Below are positions 25,141-34,294 of a DNA stretch of 64,000 bases, piece by piece; positions within the stretch are counted from its first letter, which is position 1, and every line of letters starts with the position of its first letter. The position numbers were made by a program, and so were the translations under genes. Source of the stretch: a virus. Where the stretch lies: IMG/VR virus record IMGVR_UViG_3300043436_003929, positions 1-64,000 of that record; one strand, given 5' to 3'. The notes beneath the pieces are model-generated. The model was not told the origin of the DNA and ran no database searches. It saw nothing but the letters and a program-made list of their open reading frames with translations.

Positions 25141-26661
25141 TCAATTAAGTCGGATATTGTTATTAAGAATTTTTGTGTAAGCATTTTGAAGCTCTGTTAA
25201 CATATCAGGAATGTTTGAACCATCCTGTGTAACCGATACTGGAGGTAATCCAGGGTATGCGTGAGTATGTGTCGTTAAGAATCTAACAATCATATTAATC
25301 AATTCCAATAACTCCTCACCTCTGACTAAACTTGATGTTTTTGGTGTTATCTCATCAACAAATTGATCCAAAGAAATTCCATATAATGTATTGTCAAAAT
25401 TGATTTTACCTTTTCCTGGTATTGATGAATTATGTGATAGTAAAAATAAATAATCACTACCTAACGCACCATAGGTTGTTGGATCAGCAAAATACTTTGT
25501 TTGGGGTACATTTGTTGATGTTGTGTTTAATGGAGTACCAACTTTATCTTTTGCATAAATTAAACCATAACCAGCAACTTTAAGTGCCGGTTTTAATTTT
25601 ATTTGGTTGTAAATGTCGGTTATATTTTTAATTGAAGCATCGGAATTTGGTACCGATGATTTCATTATTGAATAAGTTAAATTATTAGGTCTGTAAAAAA
25701 TTGGAAACTTATTATTAGAATCCGTAAATAATTGAATTCCTGATTTTGTAACATTTGAGTTATTACAAGTTTGAATAAAATTATTAATAAATGCTATGGT
25801 CTCATTTTTAGATAATAAACTAAATGATTCTGAGGCGATCAACGATTTCAGGTTTTCTTTAACCACTGAATCAACTGTCAAATTTTTTGAGTTGGTGGAT
25901 AAATCGTTTTTTAGTCTATAAAGATATATGGTTCCTGCGAATTTTTCTTGAGTGTTTTCAGGGTTTGTTATAACCCATTCGATTAAATAATTTACCTGAA
26001 CCACAACCTCATTAAGTTGAGTTATTATTTTATCAGGTTGTTTTTGCTTTCTTAAACCAAATCTGGATAATTGTAAAAAACCTCTTTTAGAATTACCAAC
26101 TGGAGGAATATTTGGCTCAAGAGACGAACCTTTAAATTTACCCGCTCTCAATAATACTTCATCTTGTTTTACAATTAAATCGGCACTACCACGACCTAAA
26201 ATACCATTATCACCTGGTTCAGGAAACACTCCCTTATGAACTGCTTGGTCTGTAAAAGTACCGTCTTGATTTTTTAATGGTTTTGGTGCGGTTAGTTGGG
26301 TTCCTGTCCCTGTGAATTTATTTCCACCAACATAATATTCAAACTTTGTTGTTGTTGGGCTTGAAAAAGTACTTTGTATGTAATATTGATTTAAAAATTT
26401 AAAATCTTTATTAACATAAATTACTTGTGTTAATTCATCTATTAACGGAACTTGATACATGAAATACGGCATTAAAGGATTAAAAACAAACGGATCTCTT
26501 GTTGTCCATTTGTCTTTTTCTTCATTCCATATTGGGTCATTAATACTTTTAATGATATCATTATAGTTATCAATTAATAATTTGGCTCTAATCCTACCCA
26601 ACATCATTGGATCCTCATTATCAATTACCTGAGCCTGAAAAAATATTGAATTATCTTCCAT
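25141..26661 (-). CDS. Baseplate hub/spike protein with gp5-type OB fold
   Basis: 506 residues. The N-terminus carries the OB-fold signature of gp5/VgrG-like baseplate proteins: FFQAQVIDNEDPMMLGRIRA near residues 8-27, DPFVFNPLMPYFMYQVPLID and DELTQVIYVNKDFKFLNQYY. A GDNGILGRGSADLIVKQDEV stretch (about 170-190) marks the next beta part. No lysozyme or peptidase domain and no needle-like repeats follow, so if it is the hub protein it lacks the cell-wall-degrading module of T4 gp5. The C-terminal half is mixed. It overlaps the upstream small gene by 11 bases. Confidence 0.75.
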   Translation of the reverse strand: MEDNSIFFQAQVIDNEDPMMLGRIRAKLLIDNYNDIIKSINDPIWNEEKDKWTTRDPFVFNPLMPYFMYQVPLIDELTQVIYVNKDFKFLNQYYIQSTFSSPTTTKFEYYVGGNKFTGTGTQLTAPKPLKNQDGTFTDQAVHKGVFPEPGDNGILGRGSADLIVKQDEVLLRAGKFKGSSLEPNIPPVGNSKRGFLQLSRFGLRKQKQPDKIITQLNEVVVQVNYLIEWVITNPENTQEKFAGTIYLYRLKNDLSTNSKNLTVDSVVKENLKSLIASESFSLLSKNETIAFINNFIQTCNNSNVTKSGIQLFTDSNNKFPIFYRPNNLTYSIMKSSVPNSDASIKNITDIYNQIKLKPALKVAGYGLIYAKDKVGTPLNTTSTNVPQTKYFADPTTYGALGSDYLFLLSHNSSIPGKGKINFDNTLYGISLDQFVDEITPKTSSLVRGEELLELINMIVRFLTTHTHAYPGLPPVSVTQDGSNIPDMLTELQNAYTKILNNNIRLN

Positions 26662-26863
26662 TTGTTCTTGATTGGTATTCGTCTAATGATTTATTATAAA
26701 ACTCTTCAATTTTATCCAAATAAAGAGTCAGTCCAATTATATTGTTTTTTGTTGATTCAAATTCAGTTGTTAATAAGTCCATCATTTCAATTAACTTATT
26801 ATTCGGATGATTTTTTAAATCATTAATATCTCCTGACATTTTTTCAAATTCTTCGTTTGTCAT
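26651..26863 (-). CDS. Small helical protein in the baseplate block, unknown
   Basis: 70 residues from the ATG at 26863: MTNEEFEKMSGDINDLKNHP, then KLIEMMDLLTTEFESTKNNI. A longer frame could start at 26947, but that would overlap the previous gene by about 80 bases; the ATG at 26863 lies 1 nt after that gene's stop. Its length and helical content fit a small chaperone or baseplate accessory, with no specific evidence. Confidence 0.6.
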   Translation of the reverse strand: MTNEEFEKMSGDINDLKNHPNNKLIEMMDLLTTEFESTKNNIIGLTLYLDKIEEFYNKSLDEYQSRTNGR

Positions 26864-26864
26864 A

Positions 26865-28967
26865 TTATCGTTTTTTTCCAAATATGCGTAAAATACCTCC
26901 AGTTGCGGGTGGAACAATAACCACACCTTCAACTTTACCGTTTTCACTTTCTTCTTTATCCGATCCTCTATGAGTCATTAAATTATAAATTCCCATTAGG
27001 TTTGGTGATCCATCAGGTAGGGTTCCAGTTGGAATTCCCACCGATTGTAATAGTTCAATTGTGTTGATAGTTGCTCTTTCAGGTGAACTACCAGGTAAAA
27101 ATTGTGTTAATAATAATAGTGGCATTGGTATTGATCCGTCAGACCTGCCAAATATAGTTTTTAATAACAACAATATATCGGTAATTAATGATTTACACTT
27201 CCTATAATCATTAACCAATTGAGATAAAATTAAAAGAAGATTAACTAACCTCAAGATTATTGCGTATTTTTTTAATCTCGCAGATCTTGATATATCGGCA
27301 ATAACTGAAGTAATTAGATTTAATATGTCTTTCTTTAAAATATCATATAATGTTCTTATAAAAATAGCGCCTATTTTAGAAACAACTTCAATATTAAAAC
27401 TCCTAAATGCCGATAAAAAATCTATTGAATTATTAACAATATTATTAACACCTCCAAGTGACGTATTACCCGATTGAACTATGGTATTTGCAGAAGTTAT
27501 ATTTTGATTGTAGTTGTTTTTGGCGTCACTTTCAACAACCTGTAGTAAAATAAAAATTGGTAGTAATACTTTTGGACTAAGTATAGATGATGCGACTGCC
27601 AAAGGTATTTGACTTAATATTTCTTTATTTACTGCGGCATCTAAATTAAAATTTGTTGGTAGAAAAGGTTGCCAATCAGGGTTTTGATATATGGTGTCTA
27701 AAACACTATTCATTGCATTCACCTGACCATCTAAGTTTAATGTATCTGAAATATTCCTAAATCTACCCAATTCATTAATTATTGTTTCATAATCAACCGG
27801 TAATTTAACATTCTCACAATCTTCAAATTCCATAACACCATTTTGAATGTTAGCAATTCTTATATCTATGGTTCTTAAATCAACTTCAGTAAATTCAAAA
27901 AAACTATTATCAACACCATCTAATTCCGCAACTTTTGAAATACCACTAACATCTATTTCTCTTCTACTATCAAAACAAAGACCTAAAATCCTTTGAAGGA
28001 TTAGTGAAAACTTAGTATTTTGCGATATTTCTTGAGCACTTAAATTAGAATTAATACTTATAGCACCCGAAATAATATTCACCAAAGATTCAGTAACATC
28101 AACACTATCTATTAATTTAATTGTAGAATAATAATCTTTTAAAAACTCACCAACTTTATTCACAGGTTCACCTTCAGTCACACCAGCAGTAGTTAAACTA
28201 TTTGCCGGTTTATTGATTAGTGCCACTCTGTAACAATCTTGATTAACACCAAACTGATTTGTTGGAGAATACGCAAAATCAAATAAATCTAAACCAGAGG
28301 TTCCTTGGTAATATTTACCGTATTCTTGATAGTATGAACGATTCAAATTTGAATCCTCCATTCTAAGATTTAATTCTTTATTCATTGGATACGGTAATGG
28401 TCCTGAATAAGGCTTAAAAACACCTGAAGTAACGTTAGGATTTTCTTTTTCGTATGAAACACTACCCAATTTACTATTAACTGGTGTTTTTAATAACGAC
28501 CCTAAATCTATAGATTGTACTGGTACATATATTCCTTCACCAACAGGAAGTGTGGTTAGTGGATTCACCTGTAAATTTAGTTTGTCATATCCATTAAATG
28601 TTTGTTCTTGAGAACAACCTAAAGCCTTTATCGCTGAATCACCGATTATTTGTTGAACTTGAGGTTCAATTTTAACTACAACCTCTAAAAGTCGTTGTTT
28701 CAAATACTTGGTAGAGTCTAATCCGCTACCATTTGTAATATTAATTAATTCTAAAAGTTGATCAAAAGAAGTTGGTTGGTTTCTTAAATATCTTTTTTGT
28801 TGATTTGAGATATTTTCTAATGATGAATTTAAACTTGCTGTAGATTTTGCAAATGAATTTCCTGCGGAACTTTTTAATTGTTTTGCTCCGGCAGAAATTT
28901 CTTTGTAAGATTTTATTGAGTTTATTTGACTTTTAGCACTATCATAACTCTGATTTAAATCCGCCAT
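26865..28967 (-). CDS. Large virion protein in the baseplate block, unknown
   Basis: 700 residues. Helical N-terminus (1-120; SLENISNQQKRYLRNQPTSF, then TKYLKQRLLEVVVKIEPQVQ), a middle part with beta-type segments (130-420) and a C-terminal region of long hydrophobic helices (about 475-640; LAVASSILSPKVLLPIFILL, then KKYAIILRLVNLLLILSQLV). A Gly/Pro-rich end (PPATGGILRIFGKKR) follows. The hydrophobic helices could insert into membrane or pack inside the baseplate. Located between a gp5-like gene and the small 28970 gene; tail-block origin is inferred from neighbours only. Confidence 0.6.
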   Translation of the reverse strand: MADLNQSYDSAKSQINSIKSYKEISAGAKQLKSSAGNSFAKSTASLNSSLENISNQQKRYLRNQPTSFDQLLELINITNGSGLDSTKYLKQRLLEVVVKIEPQVQQIIGDSAIKALGCSQEQTFNGYDKLNLQVNPLTTLPVGEGIYVPVQSIDLGSLLKTPVNSKLGSVSYEKENPNVTSGVFKPYSGPLPYPMNKELNLRMEDSNLNRSYYQEYGKYYQGTSGLDLFDFAYSPTNQFGVNQDCYRVALINKPANSLTTAGVTEGEPVNKVGEFLKDYYSTIKLIDSVDVTESLVNIISGAISINSNLSAQEISQNTKFSLILQRILGLCFDSRREIDVSGISKVAELDGVDNSFFEFTEVDLRTIDIRIANIQNGVMEFEDCENVKLPVDYETIINELGRFRNISDTLNLDGQVNAMNSVLDTIYQNPDWQPFLPTNFNLDAAVNKEILSQIPLAVASSILSPKVLLPIFILLQVVESDAKNNYNQNITSANTIVQSGNTSLGGVNNIVNNSIDFLSAFRSFNIEVVSKIGAIFIRTLYDILKKDILNLITSVIADISRSARLKKYAIILRLVNLLLILSQLVNDYRKCKSLITDILLLLKTIFGRSDGSIPMPLLLLTQFLPGSSPERATINTIELLQSVGIPTGTLPDGSPNLMGIYNLMTHRGSDKEESENGKVEGVVIVPPATGGILRIFGKKR

Positions 28968-28969
28968 TA

Positions 28970-29338
28970 TTACTTCATTTTATAAGTTTCCTCGTCGTTG
29001 GAAACATCTTTATTAATTAAATTTTGGATTAGATCGTCATCTAAGTCAGCAAGAGAAAATGACTCACTTTCGGCGTTATTAGATTTTTCCCAAATACTTG
29101 ATTGTAATTTAGATAAACTAATCTTTTTCTCAACACAGTCATTAACTATTTTCTGTTGTTTTTCAATAACAGGACCAATTGACATCATATCATTAGGGTC
29201 TTTTAACATTAAAAGCATTTTATTTTGAATCCTAATAGCAGTTTGTCTCTGTTCAACAAGTTCATTGTATATTTCCTGCATTAAGGCTAAAATTGAATCT
29301 TTAGTAAAATTAATTTCTTTTCGTTGTGGTCTAGGCAT
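28970..29338 (-). CDS. Small helical phage protein, unknown
   Basis: 122 residues, helical with coiled-coil character (LVEQRQTAIRIQNKMLLMLK, then IEKQQKIVNDCVEKKISLSK), acidic C-terminus. No family recognised. It ends 2 nt before the 28967 start and appears to lead the baseplate unit, with a TATTTATA element 3 nt upstream of its ATG. Confidence 0.6.
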   Translation of the reverse strand: MPRPQRKEINFTKDSILALMQEIYNELVEQRQTAIRIQNKMLLMLKDPNDMMSIGPVIEKQQKIVNDCVEKKISLSKLQSSIWEKSNNAESESFSLADLDDDLIQNLINKDVSNDEETYKMK

Positions 29339-29341
29339 ATC

Positions 29342-29349
29342 TATAAATA
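29342..29349 (-). promoter_or_regulatory. TATTTATA element (minus strand) before the 29338 gene
   Basis: Separates the sigma-factor gene's stop from the baseplate unit; 3 nt from the ATG, the same close spacing as at 1269 and 19552. Confidence 0.4.
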
Positions 29350-29353
29350 CTTT

Positions 29354-30103
29354 TTAATCAGTTTTCATTTTATTTTGAATAATAATATATAATTTTTTAA
29401 ATCTTTTCATTGAAGATCGTATTTCTTTTGTACTTAAATTTGTCATTTCCCTTAAAGACAAAAGAATTACATTTTTATTAAATTTATTATTATCAGCACT
29501 AGAAAATATGGATTCATAATTATCAAACAAGTCAACAAGTGCATAACCTAACTTCTTTTCATTATCGTTTAAGTTTCCACGATCAACAAAATCTTTTAAT
29601 TCTTTTAAATATTCTGTAATTATAAAACTAGTATCAATTTCTTCTTCGTCTATTCTATAAGACATATCAGGTCTTTCTTCAAGACTTTCCGACATATCTT
29701 CATAGGATACTTTTCTATTGGTTTCTTTTTGGTCTTTAATGATTTGACCCATTAAATAGTTTTTACATATAGTACCAAAATATGAATAAGCCTTCTTTTC
29801 TTTAGAAGGCTTAAACTTATCAACCTTAGTCATTAAAAAAGAATGAGTGTCGCAGTGAATTTCGGTAAAATCCATATCCTTACGATATAACTTATATCGT
29901 CTAATTATGGATGATATCATCTTATCAAGAGGTCCTCTTAAGTACTCGTTGTATATTTTGTTTTTTTCTTCCGAAGTTTCTGCCAGTAAAAAATCTTTCA
30001 CAGCATTTTCTTCTCTAATATCAAAATAATTTGCGCTTACCGTTTTTCTACCTCTTTTTTTAGATGAAACATCTTCTGTTGTTGCAGATAGAGTTTCTAA
30101 CAT
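29354..30103 (-). CDS. Phage sigma factor, T4 gp55-like (late transcription)
   Basis: 249 residues, close in size to T4 gp55 (185) plus an N-terminal extension of about 40. A sigma region-2-like core lies about 60-140: NEYLRGPLDKMISSIIRRYK, then KAYSYFGTICKNYLMGQIIK followed by DQKETNRKVSYEDM. The SYFGTICKNY signature is typical of phage-encoded sigma-like factors. The C-terminal part has a helical pattern LSLREMTNLSTKEIRSSMKR that looks like an HTH. Family knowledge: gp55 directs host RNA polymerase to late promoters with help from the sliding clamp. It overlaps the upstream gene by 1 base. The recurring TATTTATA element is a candidate target. Confidence 0.75.
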   Translation of the reverse strand: MLETLSATTEDVSSKKRGRKTVSANYFDIREENAVKDFLLAETSEEKNKIYNEYLRGPLDKMISSIIRRYKLYRKDMDFTEIHCDTHSFLMTKVDKFKPSKEKKAYSYFGTICKNYLMGQIIKDQKETNRKVSYEDMSESLEERPDMSYRIDEEEIDTSFIITEYLKELKDFVDRGNLNDNEKKLGYALVDLFDNYESIFSSADNNKFNKNVILLSLREMTNLSTKEIRSSMKRFKKLYIIIQNKMKTD

Positions 30104-30909
30104 TACTCATTTTCTGTTATGTAATTTATGACCCTATCGTCAACAAAAAAGAATTCTTTTTTTGCTGTTTGAACCCAAAACTTAACTTCGTCTTCTAAAA
30201 TTTTATTTTCACCAAACTTATAATTCCAAAAAATTGAACCTTCTCTCATATTTGTATGCTTATACCCAAGTCTTGGTATTGTCATAATTGAAACTGAATT
30301 GTAGGTCAATCTTAATAAAAACTCATAAACAAATGTTAGTTTTATTGATGGTTTAAATCCACCAAACTCTTCAATAACACTCTTCTTAATTACAGCACCT
30401 GCGGTTTGAAAATTTTGGTAATTTTGTAAAGTTTCATTTGTTAAAACTCCCATCTCTTGACTAAAGTTTGCCGCAAATGTTGCCTCATTAGTGAATCCCG
30501 CAAATAAACCCTTTTCGTCGGTTTCAACAACCACAGGTAAAAATACTTGAGTTTCAGGAAATGAGTTGATGTATTTTTTTACATTTTTAAACCAAATAGA
30601 TGCGTATTCGTCATCAAATTCAAATAAAGAAACCCAAGTACCTTTAGCATTTTTAATACCATAATTAACTTGTTCAGCATAACTTGGTTCTTTATCCCAC
30701 AGTAATTTTGTAACATTTAAAGTCCCAAAATCATAATTGTTTAAATGATCAATTAACGATTCTTCAGTCGTATGGATAATTACTAACTCTTCAATATCAA
30801 TAGTTTGTGATTTAATTGAGGTTATTGCCTTATCAAAATATTCATTAAAATCTCTAGATTTAGATGATTTGATAGGTAGTATTATAGATAGTGATAATTG
30901 TTCGTTCAT
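30103..30909 (-). CDS. Glycosyltransferase family 2 (GT-A)
   Basis: 268 residues from the ATG at 30909, 1 nt after the preceding stop; an upstream in-frame ATG (30942) lies inside the previous gene and would add 11 basic residues. GT-A fold features: LSLSIILPIKSS, ITSIKSQTIDIEELVIIHTT and a metal-binding-type FEFDDEYA at about residue 104 in place of the DxD. Family knowledge: uses nucleotide-sugar donors to glycosylate glycans, lipids or proteins. First of a block of sugar enzymes running to 40975. Confidence 0.82.
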   Translation of the reverse strand: MNEQLSLSIILPIKSSKSRDFNEYFDKAITSIKSQTIDIEELVIIHTTEESLIDHLNNYDFGTLNVTKLLWDKEPSYAEQVNYGIKNAKGTWVSLFEFDDEYASIWFKNVKKYINSFPETQVFLPVVVETDEKGLFAGFTNEATFAANFSQEMGVLTNETLQNYQNFQTAGAVIKKSVIEEFGGFKPSIKLTFVYEFLLRLTYNSVSIMTIPRLGYKHTNMREGSIFWNYKFGENKILEDEVKFWVQTAKKEFFFVDDRVINYITENE

Positions 30910-30910
30910 A

Positions 30911-31963
30911 TTATTCTTCTGTTTTAGATATTTGTTTTTCAAATGATTCAGCTCTTACATTCAAGTAAGATTCAAATAAAGAAATTACTGCAGAATCGAA
31001 TTCTTGTTTATTAGTATAAGCTTCAACTGTTTTTTTCATATTATCAAAAAGTTCAACTTTGATATTATCTTCTAACCAATTTTGGATGTAATCAGCAATA
31101 AAATCACAAATCATTGTTTTATTAGTAATCCAAACACCATTATCGTCATTCATCCACTCAGGTTGCATATTTGGTATTTTACCAATAACAGGTACTCCTG
31201 ATGCCATAGATTCTAACGGGAATGTTCCAAATCCACTTTCATCATCAATCCAAACACTAACAAAACAATCCCTTAAAGAGTTTGCAAATTCTTTTTCTGA
31301 AAGACCTCTCAAATCTCTAAATGTGAACCATCTATATTGAGGGAATTTTAAATAAAAAGTTTTAATTAAATTAATTGTATCTTCTTGGTTTTTAGTATGT
31401 ACACCAATGATAGTCATTGGAGGAACACTTTTAGGGTAAAAATTATCGGTTATTAAAGGTTTGATAATATCAAAACTAGACTGTTTCATAACAGTTTCAA
31501 TATATTCTTGTTGTTTTCTTGTTGTTGTTAAGCATTTATAAAATCCATATTGAGCCCAACTTTGACCTGGTTGTAATGTTTCAACAATATGGTTATAATT
31601 TTGACTTAAAACAATTTTACCACAAGGTAAATTCTTTATTTGTTCCATAACATAACCAAATACTTCAGGTATAATAATGAAATCTTCAGGTGATATTTCT
31701 AAATTTTGACCCTCAATTGATTTGTGAGGTATTGACATATACTCTTCATCTAACCAAGCAACAACTCCTGAGTATTCTTTTTTCTCATGTAGAATTATTG
31801 GATTAAATCCCGCGTCTAATAGAGATTTTGCCATTTGATAGATTAACCTAACAGACGCTTTAGCATTACCTTTAGTATCTTGAGTAAGAAAATAAATTCT
31901 TGACTTCTTATCTTTTAGATTCTGAATCGATTGTTTTACTTTTTCGTTTAACGATGTATCCAT
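30911..31963 (-). CDS. Glycosyltransferase, GT-B/GT4-like
   Basis: 350 residues. It starts with a GT-B-like N-domain (SRIYFLTQDTKGNAKASVRL, LIYQMAKSLLDAGFNPIILH). The C-domain carries the donor-binding pattern DDESGFGTFPLESMASGVPV followed by IGKIPNMQPEWM (about 244-275), matching GT4-type ExxxxxxxE regions. Soluble, no membrane anchor. It lies 1 nt from both the 31965 and the 30909 reading frames. Confidence 0.8.
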   Translation of the reverse strand: MDTSLNEKVKQSIQNLKDKKSRIYFLTQDTKGNAKASVRLIYQMAKSLLDAGFNPIILHEKKEYSGVVAWLDEEYMSIPHKSIEGQNLEISPEDFIIIPEVFGYVMEQIKNLPCGKIVLSQNYNHIVETLQPGQSWAQYGFYKCLTTTRKQQEYIETVMKQSSFDIIKPLITDNFYPKSVPPMTIIGVHTKNQEDTINLIKTFYLKFPQYRWFTFRDLRGLSEKEFANSLRDCFVSVWIDDESGFGTFPLESMASGVPVIGKIPNMQPEWMNDDNGVWITNKTMICDFIADYIQNWLEDNIKVELFDNMKKTVEAYTNKQEFDSAVISLFESYLNVRAESFEKQISKTEE

Positions 31964-31964
31964 A

Positions 31965-32246
31965 TTAATAGTGATTTATAAGTTTTTTATTTAAAAGGCT
32001 GTTAAATGCTAACCTAAATGGTATACTTGTGTTTGAAGTTGATTTCAACCCTAACTGTTCATCAATTTCTTCATGCTCAGTTAAAACCGTATCCATCAGC
32101 ATTTTCACCAATTCAAATTTTAAAATGTTTATTTTTGTTTCTGTGCTACCCGAAGAATCATCTTCATTACCTTGATCTGACATATTCATGTACTCTTCAA
32201 TTTTATCCAAATCAATATAGTAGTTTTCTCCTAATACTTTAATCAT
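31965..32246 (-). CDS. Small acidic phage protein, unknown
   Basis: 93 residues. N-terminal beta hairpin (MIKVLGENYYIDLDKIEEYM), an acidic Ser/Asp-rich linker (GNEDDSSGSTET) and a helical C-terminus (ILKFELVKMLMDTVLTEHEE). It overlaps the HAD-like gene by 8 bases and ends 1 nt before the GT4-like gene. No function proposed. Confidence 0.6.
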   Translation of the reverse strand: MIKVLGENYYIDLDKIEEYMNMSDQGNEDDSSGSTETKINILKFELVKMLMDTVLTEHEEIDEQLGLKSTSNTSIPFRLAFNSLLNKKLINHY

Positions 32247-32835
32247 ATAGTTTTTTAATTTTTGTTTCTAATTCTTTTATTTTTGTTATTGAATGTTCAA
32301 CTTCAATGTGTTTATTATATGATGTTTCATATTTTATAACAATTTTTTCAGTTGGATAATTTAATAATAAGTGAGGATTTGCTGTAAGTAAAATGTCTAT
32401 TGAACTCCACATAGAATTAATTGTTGATTCACTATAAAATTTTACGTTTTCAACAAGACACCCAAACTTAGAAATGAAGAATAAAGATGCCGGTTTTGAT
32501 TTACCAATTTCATCAGAAACAATCAAAATATCGTGATTATCTCTCATGTTCAAATAAAAATCGTTAAAATCCATCATACTTGATACCTCAACGGATCCTG
32601 CATGACCAAAAATCTCCATCGTATGTTCTTTGTATAAAAAATTGTATAACTCATCATCATCTTTAAATTTTAGATGTTTCATAATATCTAAAGTGGTTAA
32701 GTCAGAAATTACCTCATATTTAGATTTTTCCTCATCTTCTTTGAATGGGTTATCCAAATACCATTTTTCATATTCCTGTTGTATTTTTTTTAGAGTGTCT
32801 CTTAATACTCCGTTTAATTCTATTCCAATTCTCAT
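32239..32835 (-). CDS. HAD-like protein with degenerate catalytic motif
   Basis: 198 residues. The N-terminus MRIGIELNGVLRDTLKKI has the layout of a HAD nucleotidase motif I (DxDGxLxDT), but both catalytic aspartates are changed: E6 for the nucleophile and N8 for the acid/base. The rest is HAD-like: ILIVSDEIGKSKPASLFFIS with a motif II/III Ser and Lys, and SSIDILLTANPHLL where a DD pair is expected. It overlaps the PhoH-like gene by 4 bases. Probably a binding or regulatory relic of a 5'-nucleotidase. Phosphatase activity seems unlikely. Confidence 0.65.
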   Translation of the reverse strand: MRIGIELNGVLRDTLKKIQQEYEKWYLDNPFKEDEEKSKYEVISDLTTLDIMKHLKFKDDDELYNFLYKEHTMEIFGHAGSVEVSSMMDFNDFYLNMRDNHDILIVSDEIGKSKPASLFFISKFGCLVENVKFYSESTINSMWSSIDILLTANPHLLLNYPTEKIVIKYETSYNKHIEVEHSITKIKELETKIKKLYD

Positions 32836-33581
32836 TCCGTTTCGTTATCGTATTTTTGTAAAATTTTACTAATTAAAGGATTTCTAACAATATCGTTTTT
32901 ATCCTTAAATTCAAAAGTTGCGACATTATCATCATTTCTAAATTTTTCAATAGCATCCCATAAACCACTGTGGGTTTTATTTTTATATCGATCTGACTGT
33001 TCAACATCACCTGATATGAAAAATTTACTATTGAATCCAATTCTCGTTAATAATAATTTCATTTGACTAGGTGTTGCGTTTTGACCCTCTTCAAAAATTA
33101 AAATTGAATTATCAATATTCATACCCCTCATAAATGCCAAAGCAAAAACTTCAACAATTTCAAGTTCTTTTAATTTTTCTCTATTATCTTTACCAATAAT
33201 TTTATTCAACAAATAATAAGATGGGAAAATATATGGATCCAACTTTTCCTCAACATTACCTGGTAAACTTCCTAATTTTTCTTCCGCTTCAACCGCTGGT
33301 CTTACAATAATAATTTTTTCATAAGGTGTTGTTGGGTCTGATAGTAAATCAATAGCTGCTTTCATTGTAATGTAACTTTTACCAACACCAGCAGGACCTG
33401 AACAAACAATAACTTCATTAGAAATTAAAGTATCATAATATCTTTTTTGCGTTTGAGTTAAAAACTTTTCTTTGGTTTTCTTTTTTAGAATTGAGCAAAT
33501 AATCTCTTTTCTTGTTTTAGTACTACTTTCCTCACTTGAGTGAGTATGTGATGTTGTTTTTTTTGGTTTTGTATTTGCCAT
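32832..33581 (-). CDS. phoH: PhoH-like ATPase
   Basis: 249 residues. N-terminal 35 residues are Ser/Thr/Lys-rich and disordered. The PhoH ATPase follows: Walker A GPAGVGKSYI at about 59-68, VRPAVEAEEKLGSLPGNVEE, and the Walker B-like ILIFEEGQNATPSQMKLLLT followed by GFNSKFFISGDVEQSD. The family usually has DEAQN where this protein has EEGQN. PhoH proteins are widespread in phages and linked to RNA/phosphate metabolism without a settled phage role. It is the first gene after a 32-bp gap and overlaps the HAD-like gene by 4 bases. Confidence 0.92.
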   Translation of the reverse strand: MANTKPKKTTSHTHSSEESSTKTRKEIICSILKKKTKEKFLTQTQKRYYDTLISNEVIVCSGPAGVGKSYITMKAAIDLLSDPTTPYEKIIIVRPAVEAEEKLGSLPGNVEEKLDPYIFPSYYLLNKIIGKDNREKLKELEIVEVFALAFMRGMNIDNSILIFEEGQNATPSQMKLLLTRIGFNSKFFISGDVEQSDRYKNKTHSGLWDAIEKFRNDDNVATFEFKDKNDIVRNPLISKILQKYDNETE

Positions 33582-33613
33582 TTAGTTAAATTTAGCGTTT
33601 CTTTTGTTTATTT

Positions 33614-34291
33614 TTAATAATTTTCTTTAGTGTGGTAACACGTAACCTTATCTATCATAACGCCAATCTCCCCACTTTCTAACATAAATTTTTTTAATCT
33701 ATTCCACAAGTCGGCATCTGATGGGTAGATTCTACCTTCTTCAGCATATGTGTCTCTATATCTTAAATGACATTTTGAAAAATCAATACAAACTGATGAA
33801 TGTATTAAAAAAGAATTTTCAGGGTAGTATGGGTTAGTAATTTGGGGTGGAAATATTTGACCATCAAAGTTTAGTGATTTAGTTACTATGATAATAAAAT
33901 TATCATTAAGTTTTTGTGATATTTCCTCTAAGTGATTTGTTTCCCAAAAATCATCATGATCTAAATGACAAATATGGTTAATCCCTTCAGATAAACATTT
34001 CTCAATACCATAGTTATTGGCATTTACACCACCTGTTGTCCATAAAATTTTTCCTTGGATGTACTTACTTCTCTCAACTGCGTGAGGTAAGTTTTCATAG
34101 TATATTTTATCTTTATCGATAATAGAGGTTGCTAATTCTATAAACTCATCATTATCTTCATAATCATCGCCTATTAAAAAAACTTTATAGTTTTGGTATG
34201 TTTGATTTTTAATGGATGTTAATGCGTGAGTTAAATTAATTTTGGTTGACCCGTCTTTTCTTTTGTATGTTGGTATTACAATTCCTATCAT
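33614..34291 (-). CDS. Glycosyltransferase family 2 (GT-A)
   Basis: 225 residues. Complete small GT-A domain: IGIVIPTYKRKDGS, ALTSIKNQTYQNYKVFLIGD, and a clear DxD-type motif CHLDHDDFW at about residue 114. Downstream DTYAEEGRIYPSDADLWNRL fits the acceptor region. The gene lies 3 nt from the methyltransferase. Cytosolic enzyme; the donor sugar cannot be predicted. Confidence 0.85.
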   Translation of the reverse strand: MIGIVIPTYKRKDGSTKINLTHALTSIKNQTYQNYKVFLIGDDYEDNDEFIELATSIIDKDKIYYENLPHAVERSKYIQGKILWTTGGVNANNYGIEKCLSEGINHICHLDHDDFWETNHLEEISQKLNDNFIIIVTKSLNFDGQIFPPQITNPYYPENSFLIHSSVCIDFSKCHLRYRDTYAEEGRIYPSDADLWNRLKKFMLESGEIGVMIDKVTCYHTKENY

Positions 34292-34294
34292 ATA

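Noticed and set aside
26863-26947. Longer start for the small baseplate-block gene
   Set aside because: It would overlap the conserved end of the 700-residue gene by about 80 bases; the inner ATG lies 1 nt after that stop.
30909-30942. Upstream start for the GT2 gene (ATG at 30942)
   Set aside because: It lies inside the preceding gene and adds 11 residues that are not part of the GT-A fold; the ATG at 30909 is 1 nt after that gene's stop.
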